64,000 bases of DNA from an uncultured Bacteroidia bacterium (GTDB lineage: Bacteria > Bacteroidota > Bacteroidia > Bacteroidales > UBA932): contig CACYGW010000007.1 of NCBI GenBank assembly GCA_902774045.1, positions 37,920-101,919 on the forward strand, given 5' to 3'. The position numbers and the translations under genes are program-made. Under the pieces are notes generated by a model. The model searched no databases and was not told where the DNA came from. It worked only from the letters and a program-made list of their open reading frames with translations. Below are positions 25,595 to 34,886 of this stretch, one piece after another (within the stretch, counting starts at the first letter, position 1; each line of letters starts with the position of its first letter).

Positions 25595-28500
25595 TTAGAA
25601 GGTGAGTCTGAGTCCAATTTGCAGTCTCCATCTTGAGTAGAAATCGCTCATTGAGATGCTGTAAGGATTGTAGCTGTAAGTAGGAGTTGCGTTTCCGTTG
25701 GCATCTACATCCATACCCTTCACCTCAAGAACCTGAAGATTGTAAGAACCGCTGTTATAAACGCCCCAAGAGCGGTTAAGAAGGTTTCCGGCATTGATAA
25801 GGTCGAAGGTGAGCTGAACCTTGCGGCCGTGCTCTCTGTCGTAAATGAAGTCCTGTGCAAGCTGCACGTCAAAATGATGCTCGAAGGGAGCTATACCGGC
25901 ATAGCGCTTAGACCAGCGTCCCCTGTGCGAAGACAGGTAACTATCGGCCCGGATAAAACGCTCGAAGGCGGCAGCATCGCCCTCCTTGGCCCAGGACATC
26001 TGTCCAATCTCGTCGGCCGTAGGGATATAAAGCAAAGAGTTGCCCTGGCGGCCGTCGTTGTTAAAGTCGGCCGAGCTCTCGTTCATGGTGAATGAATATC
26101 TCTGGCCGCTACCGCCCTCGTAAGAAACGGTAATGGTAGAACGCATTCCATTAAGATACACGGGGGTCTTGTAAGAGGCTACTGCCAGAATCTTGTGAGG
26201 TTTGTCAAAGAGAGCATAGGACAGCTCGGGAGAATTTGTATCTACAGAGTAGTTATACTGCCAGTTAGAGAGGGCTACCGATGAGGTACCGTCGTTCACT
26301 GAGTAGGAATGACCGAAGGTATAGGCAGCCATAAGGTCCAGGCCAAAGTTGAAGTGCTTTTCAAGTTTGCCGCTCAGTGAATAAGTATAACCCTTGTTGG
26401 TATTCTGCAGGGCCACTACTGCGCTGTAAGGAGTATCCACGGACGTGGCGTTGTAATAAGGCGCAGTATTGTTGGCATTTGCATTCTGTGCATTTACTCC
26501 GTAAACAACGCCCACGGGGCTGATTGCCAGGTTTGCAAAGAATACGTTATTGAGGGTCTTTGAATAGAGTCCGTCAAAAGTGAACTTCCAGCCATCGCCG
26601 AACACCTGCTCGAATCCAAGGTTTGCACGGAGCACCTGAGGATATTTGAACTTCTTGTTAAGCGTGTTGATGGTAGATTTTCCTCCGGCAGAGGCGATTC
26701 CTGTCTGGACGATATCCTTGTAAGGATCGCTGGTAAGAGGGAAATTCTCTATGTTATTGAGGGCGTTCTGGCTAACCTGAACGGATTTTGCCTCCATACC
26801 GGTATTGTTGTAGGCATTGGACAGCCATACAAAAGGAACACGGCCGGTAAAGAGGCCCACGCCTCCACGGAAGAGGGTACGGTGGCTGTCACTTGTGAAC
26901 CAGCGGAAGCCTACGCGCGGGGACCAAAGAGGAGTAACCTTAGGCACAACGCCCACCTTCTCTCCCGTTGTAGCAGCCACGGAAGGAACTTCAACCTCTT
27001 TGTAGGGTACATACTTTCCTGTCTGAGGGTCGATAGTGCCGTCGGTCAGGTAACTGTTGTTGAATGCAGGGTTCTCCGTGGGCTTATTCAGAAGAACTGG
27101 AACATCTACGCGCAAACCATAGGTAAGTGTAAGGTTTGTGCTGGGCTTCCACTCGTCCTGAACATAAAGGCCAAACTGTGCTGCGTGCGTGGTAGCCTTC
27201 CAGCGAGTGTCGCCGCCTGTGAGTTCAGGATCTGAATACCTGTAGTTGAACTGATAAATGCTGCCTGCGAAGAAGTCTGCTATGGAGCTGTAGGTATAAC
27301 CTCCGAAGGCATACTGCAGGAACAGGTTGTTAAAGGAATAAATCTCGTTATGGGTACCTACCGTAAGCTCATGGTTGCCAAAGAACCAGCTTAGATTGTC
27401 GGTGATGGTGTAGGTGTCGGATGCCATTGAATTAGCGCCGGACGAATATTCTGTACCCAAATCAAGGGTTACGTTATCCCTGATGTACATATTGGCTCCG
27501 TTGTAAGGAACTTCGCGATGGTCGCGTACCCTTACGTAAGAAGCACGGAAAGTATTCTGCAGGGACTCGTCAATCTTGCTGTTTAGCTCCAGCACAAAAG
27601 TATTGGTCTTGTTAACCTTCTTGTGCCCGGAGTTGTTGAAGTAATAAGTATAGCGTCCGGAACCGTAGATGTCTGCAGCCGCATCCATATACTGATAACG
27701 GAACATGAGTTTGTTCTTGTCGTTAATGTTCCAGTCCAGACGGGCAAGCATATTATAGAACTTGTCCTCTACCTGATGCTGGGTGAAGCTCTCCCCTGTC
27801 TGCCCCACTCCGTAAGTAGCCTCATAGTGATCTATGATTTTCTGGGCCAGGGCCGAGTTAAAGAATTCATAAGTTTCCCCGTCTACGGTCACCGGTTTAG
27901 AGAGTCTTACATCTTCTCTTCCTTCATAGGTGCCATTGGCGGGGGTATAGATGTTGGGATATGATTTCTTGTAGTATTCTCCGCTGACAAACAAGAATAA
28001 CTTATTTTTGACGATAGGGCCGCCGGCCGTGAAACCATATGTCTGGCTAAGCTGCGTATCGTACTTTGTCCTTACGGAGCCTGGGGCCAGTTTGCCGGGG
28101 GTGGTACCGATAAGATCCTGATTGTTGAAATAAGTGTAGAACGTTCCCTTAACGGTGTTTGTACCGGATTTGGTGATGGTGTTTATGGCACCGCCCGTGA
28201 ATCCTGACTGACGTACGTCAAAAGGAGCAACTACTACCTGAATTTCCTCAATTGCGTCCAGCGCTATGGGATTAGCCCCTGTCTGGCCTCCGTTTGTTCC
28301 CGATGATGCCAGGCCAAAAGTATCGTTGGCAACGGCACCGTCTATCTGGAATGAATTGTAACGGTTGTTGGCTCCGGCGAAGGAGATACCGCCGGTCTTG
28401 TTGATAGATGCCTGCGGAGTGTACTTTACCACATCGTAAACACTGCGGTCTATCGTAGGCATCGTTTCCACAACTCTCTGGCTGAAACTTGAACCTGCTC

Positions 28501-28897
28501 CGGTGATACTTGCGTTAAAACTGCTCTGGGCCACCACGGTAACGGCATCCAGCTCGTTTGTAGATACCATCCTGGCATTAAGCTCATAAAGTTCACCAAG
28601 TTTAAGGGTAATATCCTGATACCTTATGGTTCCCATTCCTACAAAGGAGAACTCTATGGTATAAGGACCTCCGGTTCGCATACCGCCAATGGTATAACGA
28701 CCATCGCTGTTGGCAACTGCAGAATACTGAGTGCCGGACGGAGTATGAACAGCTATTACTACTGCTCCCGCCAACGGTTCGTTCATTTCATCTGCTATCT
28801 TGCCTCCGAGACTTGACGTAGTGACCTGCGCAAAGGCAGTCACGCCAAAGAAGATTGCGGCCAAAGAAGCCAAGCCTTTCTTAAATAATTGAGACAT
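25595..28897 (-). CDS. Oar-like TonB-dependent receptor
   Basis: Outer-membrane receptor of 1100 residues, of the type related to the Myxococcus Oar protein. It has a signal peptide ending TAFAQ, a carboxypeptidase-regulatory domain (about 27-115) and a plug with ETMPTIDRSVYDVVKYTPQA and DAIEEIQVVVAPFDVRQSG. A TonB barrel with the FTGGAINTITKSGTN signature follows, ending RLQIGLRLTF. It is the first gene of the eight-gene nucleic-acid locus, with a -7 box about 57 bp upstream. It is a paralogue of the 29073-32363 protein. No SusD-like gene is adjacent. Import of large nucleic-acid fragments would fit the context but is inference. Confidence 0.92.
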   Translation of the reverse strand: MSQLFKKGLASLAAIFFGVTAFAQVTTSSLGGKIADEMNEPLAGAVVIAVHTPSGTQYSAVANSDGRYTIGGMRTGGPYTIEFSFVGMGTIRYQDITLKLGELYELNARMVSTNELDAVTVVAQSSFNASITGAGSSFSQRVVETMPTIDRSVYDVVKYTPQASINKTGGISFAGANNRYNSFQIDGAVANDTFGLASSGTNGGQTGANPIALDAIEEIQVVVAPFDVRQSGFTGGAINTITKSGTNTVKGTFYTYFNNQDLIGTTPGKLAPGSVRTKYDTQLSQTYGFTAGGPIVKNKLFLFVSGEYYKKSYPNIYTPANGTYEGREDVRLSKPVTVDGETYEFFNSALAQKIIDHYEATYGVGQTGESFTQHQVEDKFYNMLARLDWNINDKNKLMFRYQYMDAAADIYGSGRYTYYFNNSGHKKVNKTNTFVLELNSKIDESLQNTFRASYVRVRDHREVPYNGANMYIRDNVTLDLGTEYSSGANSMASDTYTITDNLSWFFGNHELTVGTHNEIYSFNNLFLQYAFGGYTYSSIADFFAGSIYQFNYRYSDPELTGGDTRWKATTHAAQFGLYVQDEWKPSTNLTLTYGLRVDVPVLLNKPTENPAFNNSYLTDGTIDPQTGKYVPYKEVEVPSVAATTGEKVGVVPKVTPLWSPRVGFRWFTSDSHRTLFRGGVGLFTGRVPFVWLSNAYNNTGMEAKSVQVSQNALNNIENFPLTSDPYKDIVQTGIASAGGKSTINTLNKKFKYPQVLRANLGFEQVFGDGWKFTFDGLYSKTLNNVFFANLAISPVGVVYGVNAQNANANNTAPYYNATSVDTPYSAVVALQNTNKGYTYSLSGKLEKHFNFGLDLMAAYTFGHSYSVNDGTSSVALSNWQYNYSVDTNSPELSYALFDKPHKILAVASYKTPVYLNGMRSTITVSYEGGSGQRYSFTMNESSADFNNDGRQGNSLLYIPTADEIGQMSWAKEGDAAAFERFIRADSYLSSHRGRWSKRYAGIAPFEHHFDVQLAQDFIYDREHGRKVQLTFDLINAGNLLNRSWGVYNSGSYNLQVLEVKGMDVDANGNATPTYSYNPYSISMSDFYSRWRLQIGLRLTF

Positions 28898-28953
28898 AGG
28901 GCTAATTTATATTGTTAATATTTTTCTTCTTTTCTCCCACCTATCAAAACAGA

Positions 28954-28961
28954 CAAATATA
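28954..28961 (-). promoter_or_regulatory. -7 box for the nucleic-acid locus
   Basis: TATATTTG on the minus strand. It is the only promoter-like box I find for the eight genes 28897 to 13241, whose gaps never exceed 14 bp. The intergenic stretch 28898-29072 also holds the terminator of the upstream receptor gene. Confidence 0.6.
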
Positions 28962-29020
28962 AGTTATTTTTTGGTAAAATCCCACAAATCAAACAGCGGA
29001 AAAATCAACAATTTAAAACG

Positions 29021-29047
29021 AAAAAGGGCCTCCTTCCGGAGGCCCTT
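29021..29047 (-). terminator. terminator of the second Oar-like receptor gene
   Basis: Perfect 10-bp stem AAGGGCCTCC/GGAGGCCCTT (29024-29033 and 29038-29047) with a 4-nt loop. On the minus strand it is followed by a T-rich run. It isolates the downstream locus from this gene. Confidence 0.9.
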
Positions 29048-29072
29048 AAATATAAGGATAAAGGTTAGAACC

Positions 29073-32000
29073 TTAGAATGACCATTTAGCACTCAGGAGC
29101 ATCTGCCAGGTGCAGAATGTGCTCTTGTAAGAGTTGGTAACAGGCTCTGTGTAGGTGTACTTGCCACCGCTGTAGTTAAGGATGTTCTCTGTCTTAACCT
29201 GTTTTGTAAGACCCCAGTCGGAGTTAAGAAGGTTAGCAACATTAAGAACATCGACACCAAGCTGGAGGGTGTTCTTGCGACCGCAAACGTTGAAGTTGAA
29301 GTCGTGAGAAACCTTAAGGTTGATGCGGCCCTGCCAAGGAGCAACCTTAGCACCACGGGTGCTGTACTCGCCACGGTGATTCTTGGTGTAGCTGTCGCTT
29401 GCAAGGAAAGCCTTGAAGGCTGCCTTGTTTTCGTCGCTGGTGAAAGGCATAGACTCAAGCTCTGCATCGGTAGGGATGTACATAAGGTTGTTGGAACCAC
29501 CCTCACCGGTGAGTTTACCAAGAACGTATGAGTAACGGGTGTATGAGTAGGTACCAACATAGCAGTGGTTGTAACCCTCATAGAAGAGACCGATAGTAGT
29601 GGAGTTCTTACCCTCAGGAATTCTGTAGCTTACGTTTGCGATGAAACGGTTAGGAGATACGAATGCTGAGTGTCCGAGTTCGGGCTCGTTGGAACCGTTA
29701 ACTGCATAGTTTCCGCCGGAGAACAGGGAAGATACCTGGTCGCCATAACCTTCCTGGATGCTCTTAGAACCACTGCGGGTGTAAGCTGCCATAAGGGAGA
29801 GACCCCAGTTGAAGTCCTTGGAGAGCTGTGCGGTTACTGAATAGTAGTGACCCTTAGGAAGTGACTTGCCGTCAAGAGTCTTGTTGGTAAGATAGTAAGC
29901 GGATACATCGTTGTTCTGGCTGTTCTTGATACCCTCTGAAGACCACTTGTTACGGGCTGCGGGCTCGCCGGGGAGCTGGAGACCGCCTTCTGTCTTAGCG
30001 TAGCCAAGACGCAGGGCTGCTACAGTCTCAAGGTCTTTGTTGTAGATTCCTTCTACGGTACCCTTGATGCCCCAAGGAAGACGTACGTCAACTGCGAGTG
30101 AACCCTTGAGGGTTGTAGGCATCTTGAGGTTCTTGTCAAGGATGGTAGCGCCGGTAGGTGCTGCAAGATCCCTAGCGGTGAATGGTTGTCCATAATAGAC
30201 GTCGGTAAGGATATCGTTAAGATCTGCGTGGAAAGTAGGATAGTGAGCATCTGAATTCCTGGGGAGGATGTACTGAGCCTGGAGGCAGTTGCTGTTACCT
30301 GCTACAGAAACAATCCATACGAAAGGAATACGGCCGGTGTAGAGACCTGCACCACCACGTACTATTACGCTGCGGTCCTTAAGAACGTCCCAGTTGAAGC
30401 CAAGGCGAGGGCTGATGTTAACACGGCTCTTAGGCATATCTGCTGTAGAGTGGCCTGCGAGAGAAGAAGTGGGGTTATCAATTCCAAGCTGAAGGAATTC
30501 CTTGTTCTCGTTACCTGCGATGGTAGGATACATAGGAAGCTCTATACGGAGACCGGCAGTGAGCTTGAAGTAGTCGCTGATGTTAATCTCGTCCTGAGCA
30601 TAGAGAGAAGTCTGCATGTACTCGAAGGCAGGGAATACCTGAGCAAGGTCATCACGGTTAGAGTGGGTGATGGCGAATGCGGCAGGAGTTGTCTCAGCCT
30701 TGAAGTCCTCCCAGCTGTCATATACATAGTAGCCAAGGCCACCCTGCATATAACCGTTCTTGGTCTTGTCATACTCAAACTGTGCACCGAAGGTGAAGTT
30801 GTGTATGCCCTTGAGCCAGGAAAGCTCGTCGGTAACAACGTAGGTCTGTACGTCGCGGAGGTTTCCGTATGTGAACGGGTCGGGACCGAAGGAAGTGAGA
30901 ACAGCGTTTGTGCCCTCATAAGGCTCCATAATATCAACGGTAGGGAAGTTTCCGCCCTCGAAGGAACGAGGCTCATCCTGGTGTGACCAGGTGAAACGGA
31001 AGGTATTGGAAACGCTGTTGCTTATACGGCTGTTGAGCTCGGCTGCAAGAGAGGTGAAGTTCTGCTCCTGATAGTAGCGGTTGCTCTCGAAGAATTGAGC
31101 GTAGTTGGAAGTACGGCCGTAGTTGTTTCTGTCGTAAGGGTTAGGAACGATAGGGTTAACAGAGTTGGAAGGGCTGCTTGAGCCATAATTGTGAGTATGG
31201 CTGAACCTTACGTTAAGCTTGTTGTTATCGTTGATGTTCCAGTCAAGACGGGCCATGAACTTGTAGTCAGGAGTCTTGAGGGAATAACCCTGATAACGAC
31301 CGGGATTGTAGTTGTACTTGTCCTGGAGATAAGCAAGAACCTCGTTCATGAAGGTATCGGTAGGACGGACAACTGTTCCGTCGGTGGGGTTGAAGGAAGC
31401 GCCTACGCGGCCGCTGCCTGTGCTTACAACCTTGCTGGAACCGGGAACGTTATCCCAAGTGTACTCACCGTTAACAAAGAAGAAGAGTTTGTTCTTGATG
31501 ATAGGGCCACCGATGCTTGCACCAACAGTGTGGTTAAGGAAGTCATTGATGGTAAGGGTTGCATCCTCTACTTTGTGACCCTGAAGTTCCTGACTGCTGA
31601 AGTAGTCGTAAATAGTAGCGTGATACTCGTTGGTACCGCTCTTGGTAACTGCGTTGATAGCACCACCGGTAAAGCCGGAATGACGAACATCGAAAGGAGT
31701 GATGTTTACGCTCATCTGCTCAAGGGCGTCCAGAGAAATAGGAGAACCGCCGGCAGGGAGGTTGGAGCCGATACCGAATGCATTGTTGAATGCGGCACCG
31801 TCTACAGTTACATAAGAAGAACGATAGTTACCACCACCGATTGCAAGACCGTTAGAAGTAGAAGAAGCCTGAGGGGTAAGTTTCATAACGTCGTTCATGC
31901 TGCGGTTTACAGTAGGGAGAGCACCCATGGTGCGCTGGCTAACTGCGGTACCTGCGCCGCTGCGACGAAGATTCATACCAGACTCTGATGCATCTGCAAC

Positions 32001-32363
32001 AAATACGGCTGCATCCAGGGAGAGATCCTCTACCTGAATGGTAGTGTTAACGATAACGGACTCACCCAGAGGTGCATAAACGCCCTCGGTCTGGGCCTTA
32101 CGATAGCCAAGCATATCTACTTTCACTGTGTAAGGACCACCAGGGGTGATACCATTGATACGATAATTACCGTTTGCGTCGGTAATTGCATAGTAGTTCG
32201 CACCTGTAGGAGTATAGGTAGCGATCACGGCTGCACCGGGTACAGCACCATCCTTGTCAGAGATACGGCCGCTAATGGAAGCGGTGGTTACCTGAGCATA
32301 GGCTACAGTTCCAGCCACCAAAGAGATGATAGCCAGAACAACAATTTTCATAGAAAATTTCAT
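29073..32363 (-). CDS. Oar-like TonB-dependent receptor (second paralogue)
   Basis: Outer-membrane receptor of 1096 residues from ATG 32363. It has a signal peptide ending AYAQ, a carboxypeptidase-regulatory domain (GRISDKDGAVPGAAVIATY), a plug with GALPTVNRSMNDVMKLTPQA, and a barrel with FTGGAINAVTKSGTNEYH and the C-terminal LLSAKWSF. It is clearly paralogous to the 25595-28897 protein, but it has its own near-consensus promoter and terminator and so forms a single-gene unit. The substrate is unknown. The frame is open upstream to 32420, but the transcript should start near 32394, so the shorter start is chosen; ATG 32351 is another candidate. Confidence 0.92.
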   Translation of the reverse strand: MKFSMKIVVLAIISLVAGTVAYAQVTTASISGRISDKDGAVPGAAVIATYTPTGANYYAITDANGNYRINGITPGGPYTVKVDMLGYRKAQTEGVYAPLGESVIVNTTIQVEDLSLDAAVFVADASESGMNLRRSGAGTAVSQRTMGALPTVNRSMNDVMKLTPQASSTSNGLAIGGGNYRSSYVTVDGAAFNNAFGIGSNLPAGGSPISLDALEQMSVNITPFDVRHSGFTGGAINAVTKSGTNEYHATIYDYFSSQELQGHKVEDATLTINDFLNHTVGASIGGPIIKNKLFFFVNGEYTWDNVPGSSKVVSTGSGRVGASFNPTDGTVVRPTDTFMNEVLAYLQDKYNYNPGRYQGYSLKTPDYKFMARLDWNINDNNKLNVRFSHTHNYGSSSPSNSVNPIVPNPYDRNNYGRTSNYAQFFESNRYYQEQNFTSLAAELNSRISNSVSNTFRFTWSHQDEPRSFEGGNFPTVDIMEPYEGTNAVLTSFGPDPFTYGNLRDVQTYVVTDELSWLKGIHNFTFGAQFEYDKTKNGYMQGGLGYYVYDSWEDFKAETTPAAFAITHSNRDDLAQVFPAFEYMQTSLYAQDEINISDYFKLTAGLRIELPMYPTIAGNENKEFLQLGIDNPTSSLAGHSTADMPKSRVNISPRLGFNWDVLKDRSVIVRGGAGLYTGRIPFVWIVSVAGNSNCLQAQYILPRNSDAHYPTFHADLNDILTDVYYGQPFTARDLAAPTGATILDKNLKMPTTLKGSLAVDVRLPWGIKGTVEGIYNKDLETVAALRLGYAKTEGGLQLPGEPAARNKWSSEGIKNSQNNDVSAYYLTNKTLDGKSLPKGHYYSVTAQLSKDFNWGLSLMAAYTRSGSKSIQEGYGDQVSSLFSGGNYAVNGSNEPELGHSAFVSPNRFIANVSYRIPEGKNSTTIGLFYEGYNHCYVGTYSYTRYSYVLGKLTGEGGSNNLMYIPTDAELESMPFTSDENKAAFKAFLASDSYTKNHRGEYSTRGAKVAPWQGRINLKVSHDFNFNVCGRKNTLQLGVDVLNVANLLNSDWGLTKQVKTENILNYSGGKYTYTEPVTNSYKSTFCTWQMLLSAKWSF

Positions 32364-32397
32364 AGATATAAAATGAGTTGTTAAGGATTTTCCGGTG

Positions 32398-32405
32398 CAA
32401 AGGTA
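32398..32405 (-). promoter_or_regulatory. near-consensus promoter of second Oar-like receptor
   Basis: TACCTTTG (-7) on the minus strand, with TTTG exactly 19 bp upstream (32425-32428). This fits the Bacteroidota TTTG-N19-TAnnTTTG consensus, which suggests strong expression. Confidence 0.8.
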
Positions 32406-32488
32406 AGGTAAAAGAATCAATCTTCAAAAGGCTTTTTTATAAAAAATCGTTTTATTGTCCCCGATTATGGAAATTGAATTATTATCCC

Positions 32489-32496
32489 TATCTTTG
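32489..32496 (+). promoter_or_regulatory. -7 box for metK
   Basis: TATCTTTG, placing the transcript start near 32500 and giving metK a leader of about 64 nt, enough to hold the SAM riboswitch candidate. Confidence 0.7.
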
Positions 32497-32515
32497 CAGC
32501 CCGAATGCAATATAC

Positions 32516-32564
32516 AAGTGGAGAGATTTGTCTGCTTGCAACCACGCTAAAAAATGCTAAAAAA
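32516..32564 (+). promoter_or_regulatory. candidate SAM-II-type riboswitch in the metK leader
   Basis: The leader can form P1 GTGG/CCAC (32518-32521 with 32542-32545) enclosing a 20-nt loop with GATTTG and CTTGCAA. Directly after P1 comes CGCTAAAAAATGCTAAAAAA, running into the ATG. The order GATTT-n-TTGCAA-P1'-AAATG-CTAAAA resembles the H-type pseudoknot core of SAM-II (and the related SAM-V) riboswitches. It sits on the S-adenosylmethionine synthetase gene, and the A-rich 3' part covers the ribosome-binding region, which suggests translational shut-off by SAM. Recognition is by eye and from memory of the class; no covariance search was run. Confidence 0.65.
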
Positions 32565-33848
32565 ATGAATTATCTATTTACTTCAGAATCAGTATCTGAG
32601 GGCCATCCCGATAAAGTGGCCGACCAGATTTCAGACGCAATCCTTGACGAATTCCTGCGGCAAGACCGCCACGCAAAAGTAGCCTGCGAAACTTTTTGTT
32701 CCACAGGTCTGGTCATTGTTGGCGGCGAGGTTAGATCAGACGACGCCTATGTAGATATACAGGGCGTAGTAAGAAACGTCATTTCCCGCATAGGCTACAA
32801 CAAGGCGGAATATATGTTCGACGCCAACTCCTGCGGAGTTCTTTCTGCAATTCACGAGCAGAGCGCAGATATAAATAGAGGTGTAGTACGCGAAGACCCT
32901 CTTGAGCAGGGTGCCGGAGACCAGGGAATGATGTTCGGTTACGCCTGCAGGGAGACAGAGGACTATATGCCCCTGCCCCTTGCTCTGTCCCACCTCACCC
33001 TCCGCGTTCTGGCCGATATCAGAAAGGAAGGCCGGCAGATGACCTACCTTCGTCCGGATGCCAAGGCCCAGTTCACCATTGAATACGATGGCGCAAGCCG
33101 CAAACCTGTAAGAATCCACACCATCGTCCTGTCTACCCAGCACGACGAGTTCATCACGGCAGCATCGGCCACGGCAGAAGAGAACGAGAAAGCAATGCAC
33201 GACCGCATAACATCGGATGTAAAAACCATCCTGTTGCCAAGGGTGATTGGAATGCTTCCGGCCCCGGCAGCCTCCCTCTTCGGCGATGATTTCATCCTCC
33301 ACGTGAACCCCACCGGCAAATTTGTGATAGGCGGGCCCGCCGGCGACACCGGACTTACGGGAAGAAAGATTATTGTCGATACTTACGGAGGCCGCGGTGC
33401 TCACGGCGGCGGCGCATTCTCCGGAAAGGACCCTTCCAAGGTAGACCGCAGTGCGGCCTACGCTGCAAGATACATTGCAAAGAACCTTGTTGCAGCCGGC
33501 GTGGCCGACGAGGTCCTTGTCCAGATTTCCTACGCCATTGGAGTAGCCCGTCCCGTAAGCATCTATGTTAACAGTTACGGCACCGCCCACGAGGGCTTTA
33601 CCGACGGTTACATTGCCTCCAAGGTGGGCGAACTCTTTGATTTGCGTCCCGCAAAAATCATAGAGAAATTCGGCCTTGACAATCCCATCTACGGCCCCAC
33701 GGCCGCCTATGGCCATATGGGCCGCAAGCCCTTCCGCGCCCCCGTGCAGATGATTCGCGGCGGCAAGTCCGTCACGGAAGAAGTGCAGTTCTTTGGCTGG
33801 GAACTTCTTGACGCAATACCCGCAGTCAGGGACGCCTTCGGAATCTAA
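32565..33848 (+). CDS. metK: S-adenosylmethionine synthetase
   Basis: Makes SAM from ATP and methionine. The protein is 427 residues and cytosolic. Signature motifs are [13 protein letters not shown] at the N-terminus, [12 protein letters not shown] (about residue 118) and [19 protein letters not shown] (about residue 280). I chose ATG 32565 because the protein then starts directly before the conserved [11 protein letters not shown]. The in-frame ATG at 32505 lies only a few bases from the predicted transcript start and would translate the riboswitch candidate. The stop codon overlaps the start of miaA by 1 bp. Confidence 0.97.
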   Translation: MNYLFTSESVSEGHPDKVADQISDAILDEFLRQDRHAKVACETFCSTGLVIVGGEVRSDDAYVDIQGVVRNVISRIGYNKAEYMFDANSCGVLSAIHEQSADINRGVVREDPLEQGAGDQGMMFGYACRETEDYMPLPLALSHLTLRVLADIRKEGRQMTYLRPDAKAQFTIEYDGASRKPVRIHTIVLSTQHDEFITAASATAEENEKAMHDRITSDVKTILLPRVIGMLPAPAASLFGDDFILHVNPTGKFVIGGPAGDTGLTGRKIIVDTYGGRGAHGGGAFSGKDPSKVDRSAAYAARYIAKNLVAAGVADEVLVQISYAIGVARPVSIYVNSYGTAHEGFTDGYIASKVGELFDLRPAKIIEKFGLDNPIYGPTAAYGHMGRKPFRAPVQMIRGGKSVTEEVQFFGWELLDAIPAVRDAFGI

Positions 33849-34834
33849 TGGCCCATATAAACAAAACCGAATTACTTCCCGACAGGGAGGGAGTTCCGCC
33901 GATGGCCCAGCTGCCCCAGGCGGAAGAAATAGACCTTGCCCTCCTTCTGGACTCATATTCCCGTGGCGATATTGACCTTATCTGTGTCCTTGGCCCCACC
34001 GCATCCGGCAAAACCGCGTACGCGGTAAAACTGGCGCAGGACTTAGGCCGCCTTGGAGCCACGGAGTGCGAGATTATATCCGGCGATTCCCGCCAGGTAT
34101 ATAAAGGAATGGACATAGGCACCGGCAAGGACCTTTGCGAATACGGAACGGTCCCCTATCACCTTATAGATATATGTGAGGCCGGGGGCCGATACACTAT
34201 TTACGATTTCCAGAGAGACTTCGAGGCCGCCTGGAACAGCATCCGCAGCCGCGGGCACATCCCCATTCTGTGCGGAGGCTCCGGGCTTTACATAGAAGCC
34301 GCCACCTGCGGGTACCGCCTGCCCCAGATTCCACCCAATCAGGAACTGCGCGACCGCCTGGAGGCTCTTTCTACGGAAGAGCTGCGCGGGATGCTGCTGC
34401 AACGCCGGCCGCAAACGGAGCCATCGACCCTGGAAAGCAGGAGACGGACGATAAGGGCCCTGGAGGTTGCCTTGTACGAGGATGAGCATCCGGTAGAAAG
34501 GTCCTCCTATCTTCCAAAGAGCGTATATTATATAGGTACCCTGGTAAGCCGCGAAGACAGGGTGTCAAGGATAGACAGGAGGCTGGACGCACGCCTTGAA
34601 GATGGACTGGTAGAAGAAGTCCGCGGCCTTCTGGCAGCAGGCATAAAGCCGGAAGACCTTATGTATTACGGGCTTGAGTACAAGTACGTTACCCAGCACG
34701 TAATGGGAGTAATTTCTTTTGAAGAGATGAGAATTCTGCTCGCAAACGCCATCCACCAGTTTGCCAAACGCCAGATGACCTGGTTCCGGGGGATGGAAAA
34801 ACGCGGCGCCACAATTCACTGGACAACGGTATAA
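33848..34834 (+). CDS. miaA: tRNA dimethylallyltransferase
   Basis: Adds an isopentenyl group to A37 of tRNAs that read UNN codons. It is 328 residues. The P-loop is GPTASGKT (residues 49-56), followed by EIISGDSRQVYKGMDIGTGK and the C-terminal FAKRQMTWFRGM. Most MiaA proteins have the P-loop within the first 20 residues; here a roughly 40-residue extension precedes it. Met19 at 33902 is an alternative start but still leaves about 30 extra residues. Translationally coupled to metK (1-bp overlap) and ends at a bidirectional terminator. Confidence 0.94.
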   Translation: MAHINKTELLPDREGVPPMAQLPQAEEIDLALLLDSYSRGDIDLICVLGPTASGKTAYAVKLAQDLGRLGATECEIISGDSRQVYKGMDIGTGKDLCEYGTVPYHLIDICEAGGRYTIYDFQRDFEAAWNSIRSRGHIPILCGGSGLYIEAATCGYRLPQIPPNQELRDRLEALSTEELRGMLLQRRPQTEPSTLESRRRTIRALEVALYEDEHPVERSSYLPKSVYYIGTLVSREDRVSRIDRRLDARLEDGLVEEVRGLLAAGIKPEDLMYYGLEYKYVTQHVMGVISFEEMRILLANAIHQFAKRQMTWFRGMEKRGATIHWTTV

Positions 34835-34871
34835 AAAAGCCTGCACCTCGCGTGAGATGCAGGCCTTTTTT
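34833..34871. terminator. bidirectional terminator
   Basis: Stem GCCTGCA/TGCAGGC (34839-34845 and 34858-34864) with an inner CTC/GAG extension, A-run on the left and T-run on the right. It serves miaA (plus) and the lipoprotein gene (minus). Confidence 0.9.
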
Positions 34872-34886
34872 ATTTTTGCAGTCAGA

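Noticed and set aside
25595..32363. SusC/SusD polysaccharide utilization locus
   Set aside because: Both receptors are Oar-like, no SusD-like gene is present, and the partners are nucleases and OB-fold proteins rather than glycoside hydrolases.
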